A stretch of DNA of 64,000 nt from Capitulum mitella (lineage: Eukaryota > Arthropoda > Thecostraca > Pollicipedomorpha > Pollicipedidae). A program made the translations under genes and the position numbers. Positions 39,601 through 47,298 of the stretch are shown piece after piece (position 1 is the stretch's first letter; every line of letters begins with the position of its first letter). Location: the NCBI GenBank assembly GCA_030062745.1, contig CP099844.1, forward strand, positions 25,358,596-25,422,595, given 5' to 3'. Under the pieces are notes generated by a model. The model did no database searches, had not been told where the DNA came from, and saw nothing but the letters and a program-made list of their open reading frames with translations.

Positions 39601-42600
39601 GACGACTCTCGTCACAGGCGCGATGCCGTGTGCAGGGCGTCCCCGCCGCGGAGTGATCCTGGTGGAGCTCGGTGCTGCGTGGCGCTGGGGCGGGCTCTGG
39701 TGCTGGTGCCGGCAGCTCTGCGGTTTCTCGCGCGGGCTGGTGTGATGCTGGTGTGCTAGTTCAACCTCAGCTTCCTGTGGCTTGAAAGCTGCCTGCCTGC
39801 TTGTGTCTGACTCGGTCGCTGGAAGCTAATGACCCACTCCCTCTGTCCGGGCTGTCGGGCTGGTGAGTCTCGCCCGCCCGTCAGCGGCGTGACGTGCTGG
39901 CCGCCTGCCGGCAGGATCTCGTTCGGCGTGTGCGGCCGCTACACCAGCGCCGAGATCGTGTCGCTCGGCATCTCGGTCACGATCGTCTGCGTCTGGATCC
40001 TCACCGGACACTGGCTGCTCATGGACGGTGAGTCGGCGGCGGAGCGTGTGAGCTGCTCCTGGAGGCGGGGCGTTCAGGTGGGCGCGGCGCGGCGTCTGCC
40101 GAGGACGTTCGGGTCGGACAACGGCGCTGGTGTTGCGGCCTGCGGACGGTCCGTTGGTGGTGACGGGCAGGGAGGCCGCCGCTGTGTGAGTGAGCCGCCT
40201 GGAGAGAGGACGCGTGCAGAGCGCTGGACGAAGCTCAGAACCGTCGGCGGATCTGCTCAGAACCCGGTCGTTCGGTCCAGGACAAGCTTGCATATTGTCA
40301 TGTCCGTGGTGGTGGGGTTGCTTTAGGACCGGGCTGCAGAATTGACCCTCGGCAACGCTGTACATCTCCCATGTGGAGGGACGCGTGGGCAGGCCATCAA
40401 CCCACCGGCCTTAATCGGTCATCGTCGTCAGAGTTGTCCGTCGGTCACGCTGGTGCTTTTCGTCGCCTTATGGGCATGCCTGCCATTCCGCTTCATCGTC
40501 CGCCGTCTGTTCCAGCCATGGGAATGGGCCTGTGCGTGGCGTTCATTGCGTTCGTGCGCCTGCCGTCGCTGAAGGTGTCCACGCTGCTGCTGATGGGCCT
40601 GCTCATTTACGACGTCTTCTGGGTGTTCTTCTCGCCGTATATCTTCAGCGCCAACGTCATGGTCAAGGTGCGCGCCGCCGCCGCCGCGGCAGGACCCGCT
40701 GGCCGGATGTCGTGACGTGATGGTGTTCTGAGCGCTGCTGACGTCATGCCTGCCGTATTGTCGGCGTTTATGCCGTACTTAAGCCTTGAAAAGTCTTGGG
40801 ACAACGCGAATTTTAGCCCAAAGTGTTAATACTGACCGCTGCATCGATCAGGTGCCCGGAAAGTTTCCGCGGAACGGACGAACGGGAACGGTGGGCTGCA
40901 TTGTTCATGATGTGCGCGGGCGTTCAAAGGCACCCACCTGCCCACGCGCGTGACGCCAGGTGAAGGGGATCGACCCACCCACGTCCTGCACGCTGGAGGA
41001 GAGACAGCGGACTGCGCCACGCGACATCCAGCAGCATGTCTCGGAAGCACAATTGTATTTTGTCCGCCAGGTGGCCACCCGGTCGGCCGATAATCCGGTC
41101 GGCATCATGGCGAAGAAGCTGCACCTGAATAGCATGATGCGGGACGCGCCGAAACTATCTCTGCCGGGCAAGCTGGTGTTCCCCAGCATGCGCAGCACCG
41201 GCCACTTCTCCATGCTGGGACTGGGAGATATTGTGAGTGACGCCGGAAGGCCTGAAGACGCGTTATTCTGAGGGGCGTGGTCAAATCAGGGGCAGTAGTG
41301 AGCTGAGAGACGTGGTGAGATCAGGGTGGGTCAGATCAGGGTGATTAGTGGTGGTCAGATCAGGGGCAGTATTGGTCTGAGGAGTGTGGTCAGATCAGGG
41401 GCAGTGTTGGTCTGAGGAGTGTGGTCAGATCAGGGGCAGTGTTGGTTTGAGGAGCGTGGTCAGATCAGGGGCAGTGTTGGTCTGAGGAGCGTGGTCAGAT
41501 CAGGGGCAGTGTTGGTTTGAGGCGCGTGGTCAGATCAGGGCCAGTGTTGGTCTGAGGAGCGTGATCAGACCAGGGGCAATGTTGGTCTGAGGAGCTTGGT
41601 CAGATCAGGGGCAGTGTTGGTTTGAGGCGCGTGGTCAGATCAGGGGCGGTGTCGGTCTGAGGAACTGTGGTCGGATCAGGAACTGAGCCGAGTTCCGCTC
41701 ATGCCTATCGTGCCCCCCTCTGCAGGTGATGCCCGGTCTCCTGCTGTGTTTTGTGATGCGCTACGACGCCTACAAGAAGGCGCAGATGCTCATTGCGCCG
41801 GACACAGGCATTCCGGCCAGCAGTCATCTGCAGAAGATCACGTGAGTTTCATCTGTGGCAGCCTCCCGCCGGCGAGCAGCAGCGCTTTAGATCATCTCCG
41901 ATCGTCTGGCTCTGTATCATTGGATACGTCTGATTTCAAGTTTTCACATCAGGCACCATTTAACGAGATTGCGCTGCTGGTAATGTGTGCCTGTCTGTGT
42001 GCAGGACGTCCTGCCGTGCAGTGCTGACGTGCCGGCGGCCGGCAGGTACTTTCACTGTTCGCTGATCGGCTACTTCCTGGGCCTGGTGACGGCCACCGTG
42101 TCGTCGGAGGTGTTCAGGGCGGCGCAGCCGGCGCTGCTCTACCTGGTACCCTTCACTCTGCTCCCGCTGCTCACCATGGCCTATCTCAAGGTACGGCCGC
42201 CACGCCCGCGTGCGCACCGCCGGTGCTGCCCACGACCGTGTTTGTCTCTCGTGATGTCAAATCAGTGGTCGTGGTGTCAGATGTGAAAAATGGAACGGCG
42301 AACCGTTCTGAAGGATGGTGTTGAAGCACGCAAGGCTTTGGCCATTGTGAGGCAAATCTTTGATGTGTAAGAAAGGCCTTGTTCCGTTGAGGAAGCTAAA
42401 ACGTGCTGGGTAGATGCTCGCGGTACTTTTCGGATATAATATTCCGTCTTTTTTCGGGTTTTACACTGTACACTAAAATTTTTAGAAATGTTCGGCCTTT
42501 GACGCGGAGGCCAGTTCGTACAGTTTTTCCTGGCTGTTTCCAGGGCGATCTGCGGCGGATGTGGAGCGAACCGTTCATGACGTACAGCCCGCCGAAGCAG

Positions 42601-42612
42601 CTGGATGTGTGA
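15529..42612 (+). CDS. SPPL3: Signal peptide peptidase-like 3 (SPPL3), spliced gene, 9 exons seen, 5' exon missing
   Basis: Intramembrane GxGD aspartyl protease; the family cleaves type II membrane proteins such as Golgi glycosyltransferases. Exons: 15529-15632, 29447-29566, 35465-35543, 39915-40027, 40516-40667, 41071-41232, 41726-41841, 42046-42190, 42544-42612. All are bounded by AG/GT and all junction phases agree, giving 352 residues after a split first codon. Seen in the product: catalytic YD in [11 protein letters not shown], catalytic GLGD in [11 protein letters not shown], and the QPAL motif in [12 protein letters not shown], so both active-site aspartates and the PAL motif are intact. 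Animal SPPL3 is about 385 residues, so roughly the first 35 (first membrane segment) are missing; I could not find their exon upstream. Convergent with paxillin. The internal match to the family is unmistakable; individual splice sites are inferred from sequence only. Confidence 0.95.
15633..29446 (+). other. Large SPPL3 intron, no other gene recognised
   Basis: 13.8 kb of alternating CpG-rich blocks (16.8-17.1, 17.6-18.3, 21.2-22.7, 25.2-25.4, 26.4-27.9 kb) and moderate-GC DNA. Short microsatellites occur: (ac)n at 19618-19633, (tg)n near 22552-22570, (gt)n near 25269-25280. Open frames of 200-335 codons in the GC-rich blocks lack motifs and overlap on both strands. Confidence 0.5.
26883..27020. 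repeat. 42-bp tandem repeat, three and a third copies
   Basis: gaccagcggccagtcatcag… ending ctgcccgacta, exact 42-bp spacing. Confidence 0.85.
29447..29566 (+). CDS. SPPL3: SPPL3 exon: second membrane segment
   Basis: Acceptor tttcag, donor gtgaga. Reads [20 protein letters not shown] then [19 protein letters not shown], a hydrophobic helix that matches SPPL3 closely ([17 protein letters not shown]). Phase 1 in and phase 1 out; the flanking introns are 13.8 and 5.9 kb. Confidence 0.96.
29567..35464 (+). other. SPPL3 intron, no other gene recognised
   Basis: 5.9 kb. GC-rich to about 31.7 kb, then a moderate-GC, stop-rich stretch (31.7-33.6 kb), then a CpG-rich block (33.7-35.1 kb). A tetranucleotide microsatellite lies at 29971-29992. 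Nothing codes recognisably. Confidence 0.5.
29971..29992 (+). repeat. (TCTG)n microsatellite
   Basis: Five and a half perfect tctg units. Confidence 0.95.
35465..35543 (+). CDS. SPPL3: SPPL3 exon: third membrane segment
   Basis: Acceptor ttgcag, donor gtgagt. Encodes [20 protein letters not shown] followed by SCSDGT and a split Lys. The LLLPMCQY phrase is diagnostic for SPPL3. Leaves two bases, completed by the next exon. Confidence 0.95.
35681..35719 (+). repeat. (TGACC)n pentanucleotide repeat
   Basis: About seven perfect tgacc units followed by degenerate ones. Confidence 0.95.
36068..36277 (+). repeat. 30-bp minisatellite, seven copies
   Basis: ggggacatgaggyacagccg + gacactggcc-type units at exact 30-bp spacing; encodes apparent 10-residue repeats in several frames, which are artefacts. 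Confidence 0.9.
36900..37400 (+). repeat. Degenerate G-rich repeat
   Basis: Repeated gagggcccgcactcggtcac and gagaggaggct phrases at irregular 40-60-bp spacing. Confidence 0.7.
38162..38335 (+). repeat. Degenerate 12/8-bp repeat (gtccgccggtct-like)
   Basis: Repeated cagtctgtccgccggtctgt-like phrases; frames read as Pro/Cys or Asp/Arg periodic peptides, artefactual. Confidence 0.75.
39395..39430 (+). repeat. (GTGGAC)n hexanucleotide repeat
   Basis: Six imperfect units of acgtgg / acgtga. Confidence 0.85.
39915..40027 (+). CDS. SPPL3: SPPL3 exon: CCGRFT-like motif and fourth membrane segment
   Basis: Acceptor ccggcag, donor gtgagt. Encodes [20 protein letters not shown] then [17 protein letters not shown]. 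The FGxCGRxTxAE and LTGHWLLMD phrases are conserved family signatures. Confidence 0.96.
40516..40667 (+). CDS. SPPL3: SPPL3 exon with first catalytic aspartate (YD)
   Basis: Acceptor gttccag, donor gtgcgc. Encodes [20 protein letters not shown] and [20 protein letters not shown] ending NVMVK. The YD of [11 protein letters not shown] is the first active-site aspartate of GxGD proteases. Ends in phase 0. Confidence 0.97.
41071..41232 (+). CDS. SPPL3: SPPL3 exon with second catalytic aspartate (GLGD)
   Basis: Acceptor gtccgccag, donor gtgagt; exactly 54 codons. Begins [20 protein letters not shown], passes [10 protein letters not shown] and ends MLGLGDI, so the GxGD active-site motif sits at the 3' edge of the exon. 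The conserved VATxxADNP start supports the acceptor. Confidence 0.97.
41275..41690 (+). repeat. 35-bp minisatellite filling an SPPL3 intron
   Basis: gtggtcagatcaggggcagt + gttggtctgaggagc units, exact 35-bp spacing (for example 41351, 41386, 41421), about ten copies. It occupies most of the 493-bp intron between the GLGD exon and the VMPG exon. Confidence 0.92.
41726..41841 (+). CDS. SPPL3: SPPL3 exon: VMPGLLLCF membrane segment and variable loop
   Basis: Acceptor ctctgcag, donor gtgagt. [20 protein letters not shown] continues the GLGDI helix; the rest is the poorly conserved loop before YFHC. Two bases remain at the end and are completed by the next exon. Confidence 0.95.
42046..42190 (+). 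CDS. SPPL3: SPPL3 exon with PAL motif
   Basis: Acceptor ccggcag, donor gtacgg. Encodes [20 protein letters not shown], then [20 protein letters not shown] and TMAYLK. The QPAL motif is essential in the presenilin/SPP superfamily and is intact. Confidence 0.96.
42544..42612 (+). CDS. SPPL3: SPPL3 last coding exon and stop
   Basis: Acceptor tgtttccag. Encodes [11 protein letters not shown] and a short tail ending QLDV, then TGA at 42610-42612. [11 protein letters not shown] is the conserved C-terminal cytosolic phrase of SPPL3; the tail after it differs from vertebrates. I saw no AATAAA in the next 500 bases. Confidence 0.95.
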   Translation, partial: GDLRRMWSEPFMTYSPPKQLDV

Positions 42613-43590
42613 CGCGGCTGCCATCTATTGGCAACAATCAGAACCACAAGTCCTCCAGCGGCGACGCTGCCGCCGGCCGGGCCGCGAGGACCGTCTAGTC
42701 TCGCCCGCGCGTCGTCGCCGACGCCACAGCGGGCCCGTCTCCGAGGGCGGCTGCGAGCCGGCGCCGCCTCCGGCAGGCACCGTCTCATCCGCACGTGGCC
42801 CCTTCATCCATGAGTGTTGTCCGCTGTCCGTCGCGAGTCGGTGTCCCTTCATCTGTCGACAGTCGTCCCCGCGCCGGCCGCCAGCGAACAAACCTAGTCT
42901 TTCTCTGTAGATTTTAACTGTTCCCTTCACTTGCGTGTTGCAATACGGGCGGCGGCGGCGCGCGCCCTCCGTCGTGAAGGATTCGCAGCTTTGCGCGCCG
43001 CGGCGTCCGCCCACGGCCGCCGTTTACCGTGGTCTTGCGCCCCGCGCCGAGATTGTATTTTATAGTGTGCCATGGTTGGGTATGGATATGTACATGACGA
43101 CTCCACGTTAATGTGGACGCGAGGAAATGCTCGTAAAGGAAAGTCAGATCTGCAGTCTAACCAGTTTTTGTAATCATTACATGTTTTTTTAATAGCCGTG
43201 TGTTTCTGCTTTGGAAGCTGTGGCCAGTAAGATTTTAAGGTACGAGGAAGAGCTTACTTTTCTATTCGTTATGAACAGGAATGTCATCAAAAGACCCAGA
43301 CGGGATAGCCTGCTATTAAGTTCTCGGAGGGTGAGGAACGTCATGACACCCACGAAGACAAGGTGTTAGATACGGCAGGACGCTGCACGGTATTTGAGTT
43401 TCAGGCGCACCGACAGCTAGTCGCATGGCGCCTAAGACATATCTGGGAACATCTTGAAATATGTGCAGACATACCTCGGAGGATGTAGCCCATTGGGAAA
43501 ACATGTGGCAACAGAAATTCATGAAAGCGGTGAAAGCGACACGAATAGTAAAAACAAAGGAATTGCATACAGAAAATCCAATATGGGACT
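42613..43590. other. SPPL3 3' flank, no further gene
   Basis: Probably the SPPL3 3' UTR followed by intergenic DNA. GC-rich to 43.0 kb, then AT-richer. No canonical AATAAA seen close to the stop. Confidence 0.4.
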
Positions 43591-43598
43591 GATGTTGG
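43591..43598. repeat. Target-site duplication gatgttgg (left)
   Basis: Exact match to 47291-47298. Confidence 0.9.
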
Positions 43599-43613
43599 CA
43601 TAGGTGGGCACTG

Positions 43614-43790
43614 GTCCGTTACTCCGTTACTCCGTTACTAACGAAGTTACTTTTTTGAGTAACGGAGTAACGGACCCGTTACTTTTATTTTACTGTAACG
43701 GACTGAGTAACGGAAGTTACTTTTGTGGTCCGTTACTCCGTTACTTTTTGGTCCGTTACTCCGTTACTCCGTTACTTTTTCAACTCCTTA
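43614..43790 (+). repeat. Subterminal ccgttact array of the hAT element (left)
   Basis: More than fifteen copies of gttac/gtaac-centred words in both orientations (ccgttactccgttact, gagtaacggagtaacgg). Matches the array at 47150-47265. Confidence 0.9.
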
Positions 43791-43974
43791 CAGACACCGC
43801 CCGGCTTTATTTGCATCGGCACACGCCATTGGCTACTTGAATAGCCAACACCCAATAGCGTGCGGCGATACAAGCGCGGCTGGGCGCGCACTCAGCTGAC
43901 AATCGCGAAGTAGACTTGTTGACAGTATTCGTCAACTGATAAACGTTGACGGCAAGCTGGCGGCAGTGGTTCAG

Positions 43975-43980
43975 TATAAA
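43975..43980 (+). promoter_or_regulatory. TATA box of the hAT element gene
   Basis: tataaa in tcagtataaaggccagc, 345 bases upstream of the ATG at 44320 and inside the element; a plausible transposase promoter. Confidence 0.4.
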
Positions 43981-44319
43981 GGCCAGCTGACTTTGGTCTC
44001 TTTTGGGACAAAAGTATTGAATTATGCGTAAGTTTGATGTGACTTAAAATTATAAATTAACCAGTCGTCATTTTTCAGGCTAAAAGATATCAAAGTTATT
44101 GTCATTTATACTGGAACAGCCAGCTGACGGCAGTTTTCAATGTTGTCTCAAGTTAGTCACGGATTGCTTACCACCGCCACACGGTTCCCCGCCAAGATCA
44201 CTCAAGGCTGTTGAGCACATGATTACTGCCGCCATGGCCTTGGATCTGTGATGTCCATGGGGCGATGGAGTGGTGATTGATTCTTGACTGGCCTGAAATT
44301 TTAACTACCTGACACTAAA

Positions 44320-44595
44320 ATGTCCCATCAAGGCGTCTTTACGCCGCCACTGGAGGTCGAAAGCCTTGACTCCGAGTCCGACGGTGTCTCAGCTTCGGAG
44401 GCAGAGGACGAGCGCGGTCTGGGTCACCCATGGCCACATCTAGAAACGTACTTTGAGTTTAAGGAGGAGGGGAAAAACGTCATTTTTACGTATGTCCTGT
44501 GCCGACCGAAAGAGGTTATAATCAAGGGTCACAAGAGTAGCCTTTCAAACCTAAAGGCACATATCAACAGGAAGCATTATTTACGGTATTTCCAG
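44320..44595 (+). CDS. First exon of a hAT-type transposase, BED-finger-like (remnant)
   Basis: ATG at 44320, 92 codons in phase 0, ending CAG|gtgaga. Acidic Ser/Glu N-terminus, then HPWPHLETYFEFKEEGKNVI, FTYVLCRPKEVIIKGH and KSSLSNLKAHINRKH. The aromatic start, LC(R/L)PK and SSxSNLKxHIxxKH layout is that of the BED zinc fingers that begin many hAT transposases. Only one Cys of the CxxC pair is visible, so the finger is atypical or mutated. No downstream transposase exon is readable: repeats at 44723-45270 and 45676-45929 occupy the following interval. Confidence 0.6.
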
Positions 44596-44722
44596 GTGAG
44601 AACAGAATGTGTACAATAAGTTGTCAGTAGTGAAGCATAATTATGAAGCTTGTCGACTATTGCTTGGACTATTTGCCTTCACCATATTCTCTGCAGGCAG
44701 TGAGATTCACATTATCCTGGGG

Positions 44723-45270
44723 GGGGGCAGATCTGCGGTAATCTACCTTTCGGCCGACGCTTACGCGTAATTTTTGGAGACGCGGAAGTGGCAACACAAG
44801 TTGTGTGAACAATTTAGCCCATTCAGGTATTTTTCTAAGCACTGGCCCCTACTGGATGTGTAAACTGACTTGGTTAGGTAACTCTTGAATTTTGATTCAG
44901 TTAACACATGTTTGCCTTCAGCCGATACGAGCTAACCAAACCAAAAAGCAGGCAAATTGAACCTAACAAAAAATTAGTTTTACATGCCCATCTAGGGCAA
45001 TCCCTGCAACCATGCAGTAGGTTTTAGGTTAGGTTAGGTTAAACCATTTTTAACTTGGAGGACAGGCTACATTGTCCATGCGATTCGAGTTACCACTCCT
45101 GCGTTCCGGAAAAAATATCAACTGGCCGAAACACCTTTCGGCTGACACATTATTTTGTGTAGACGCAGAAGTGAGGACCCAAAACTCAAACATCATATGA
45201 GCCGTTGCCACTTTTGCACCTTCGAAAAATATGCATTGGCCGAAAGGTGAAGACTACCAATTCTGCCCCC
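44723..45270. mobile_element. Small inverted-repeat element nested in the hAT element
   Basis: Left gggggcag…taatctacctttcggcc and right ggccgaaaggtgaagacta…ctgccccc are imperfect inverted repeats of about 32 bp. An internal phrase (cctttcggcygac… then agacgcrgaagtg) also recurs in direct orientation at about 45130-45175. No coding capacity. Target-site duplication not evident. Confidence 0.55.
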
Positions 45271-45675
45271 TCCCCTCCCCGCCCTTCCAGAGATCTTGAG
45301 ATTCATTCGTCCAATGCTGATGGGATGAATGCCATTTAATATGTTTCAACGAGATCTCCAATTCCAGACCCCAAAAATTCAAAAATTGCGAAAATAGGGC
45401 GTGGGGCAAACAAACTCCAAAATTTGGGGATTTTTGAAAGGTCACTGCGGCCGTGTTTACCAACCAATTTTCATGGGAATAACACGGTTCAGCTTGGAAT
45501 GTCCAAGTCTTTTATATACCGAAAGCTGAAATTTAAAATAGAAAACCATAGGCAGTTCCAGGGAGGGCAAGAAGGGTGATTTTTGAAATAAGAAATTTCC
45601 TTTGTTTTTGTTTGTTTTGGGTGATATAAACATCAGATGTACAACTAGCAAGCCAGTTTAAGTTTATATGTAGCG

Positions 45676-45929
45676 CAGAGGTGGATCCAGGTAAACAAAA
45701 TTGGGAGGGCACCATAAGCACAATAGTGTGCTCCCCCCTTTTTTCAGTACCTGGATGTGCGTTTGCCTGAAAATGTGTGTGCATACGCATTGTTTAGGAT
45801 GTGTATGACTATATAAATGAGTCAGTGATCTTTATTTCTACTCAGAATGTCACGATAGTGAACCGCACAACTTTGCAGCTTCACGCACAGCACATTACCG
45901 CCGAAAACGGGGGCTTGGAACCGCCTCTG
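45676..45929. mobile_element. MITE-like element with CAGAGGYGGATCC-type ends
   Basis: Left cagaggtggatccagg, right ttggaaccgcctctg (reverse complement cagaggcggttccaa). The ends resemble those of the 3334-5033 element (caagggcggatccaag). 254 bp, no coding capacity; flanks do not show a matching duplication. Confidence 0.5.
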
Positions 45930-47149
45930 CGGGACCGATTTTTTTTTTTAATGTTGACAAAACACGTGTGTATCAGTTCCATGAAATGCCAGAAAATCTT
46001 GTGGCGCTGCGGCAAACAGTGTGGGAGCGACAAGCAAAAAAACACGGGTAGCAGAATCTGCCCCCCCCCCACAGGGAATAGGGTTAAATGAAGTGTTTTT
46101 AACCCGTCTCCGGCCGGGCTCAGAATGCCCTTTGCCCGGCCGGAGGGGGAGCGCGGATTTCCGCACCTCCCAGGATCTCGGCTCCCATATATCGCACGGA
46201 AAAAAGGAAAACACCAGCGGAAAGGTTTTGTCAAACCGAGACGAAAACATTCAAGAGTTTTGACCTCAGATCAATTTTGAGGCCACCAGACGCCATGAAA
46301 GGTCAAAACACGTCCTTGGAATTAGGTAAATAGACACAATACCTTGTCCCTGAAAAGCTGAACTTAAGCAACATATACTGAACCGTAAGACAATAGCGAG
46401 TTCATTGATATCAATTTTGGCCTTTCACAGGATCACAGGGGTCATGTCAGGTAACGTCATCGCTCCAAAATGTTCCACTTGTGAATGGCTAACATCCTCC
46501 GTTGCATCTTACTTATGACCATGTTTTTATAGCTAATTTGTCTTTTCAAGGGTGCTGAAGAGGTACTAAAGCACCTTTTTTTAGTCTTTTATTTCACAAT
46601 AATAAAATCCATATCAGTCATGTTTTTTTGAGTCCTTCGTCGTTTGGTATTAAAAAAACGTCAGGGGTATCAGGAATGTTACCTCCACGCACGCGCTCGT
46701 ACACAAACTAATACACACACATAATTTCAAAACAAAACAAGAAGTTCCCGAGACCGAAACGAGCTCTGAACGGAGAGCATTATGTTCAGGGCGGATACTT
46801 CGAGAGGCATTGTTGATCAAACCCAGTCGATAGATGTCCATTGTTTGTCGCATTTTGCATGCGTCCGCTCCAGCGCCGGTTGTTCCCGCTCCGTCGGCGC
46901 CGCGGGCAATGAACAGGAATTCGTTGGTTTGAACATTGTGGCTAACACAGTGGTAGAATACCCGCCGCGGCTGTTGTCCCGGCGCCGCCGACTCTACAAC
47001 GGCTAGTGAGGGCAGTGGGCAGCTAGCGGAGTGTTTTGGGTAAGCGCTTTTTGTTTCTTCCCTTTGTATATGGAATGCGTTTTACAACCACAAAGCAGCA
47101 TAGAAGACTTAAAACCCGCGTTCGCTTGGTTTTCACTGCATTTAAAAAA

Positions 47150-47265
47150 GTAGCGGAATAACGGAGTAACGGTAACTTCCGTTACTTTTTAAGGCAGAAT
47201 AACGGAGTAACGAGTAACGGACTGGCTTTTTTGAGTAACGGAGTAACGAGTAACGAAGTTACATT
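47150..47265 (+). repeat. Subterminal gtaacgga array of the hAT element (right)
   Basis: Repeated ggagtaacgagtaacgga words, the counterpart of the left array in inverted arrangement. Confidence 0.9.
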
Positions 47266-47290
47266 TTTTAGTAACGATGCCCACCTATGG

Positions 47291-47298
47291 ATGTTGGT
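47291..47298. repeat. Target-site duplication gatgttgg (right)
   Basis: Exact match to 43591-43598. Confidence 0.9.

Larger units (their letters stand above)
35544..39914 (+). other. SPPL3 intron, minisatellite-rich
   Basis: 4.4 kb. Holds the repeats at 35681, 36068, 36900, 38162 and 39395. No gene recognised; the 346-codon minus frame at 37544-38584 is a GC/repeat artefact. Confidence 0.5.
43599..47290 (+). mobile_element. hAT-family DNA transposon, 3.7 kb, perfect target-site duplication, internally decayed
   Basis: Left end cataggtgggca, right end tgcccacctatg, exact inverted repeats. Flanked on both sides by gatgttgg (43591-43598 and 47291-47298), an exact 8-bp duplication. Inside each end is a dense array of gtaacgga / ccgttact words, as in other hAT subterminal regions. 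It contains a TATA box (43975), a BED-finger-like exon (44320-44595) and at least two smaller nested repeats. No RNase H-like core or dimerisation domain is readable, so it is now non-autonomous. It lies in the gap between SPPL3 and paxillin. Confidence 0.9.

Noticed and set aside
45024-45041. Telomere-like (TTAGG)3
   Set aside because: Only three units inside a transposon; fits the arthropod guess but too short to be a telomeric relic.
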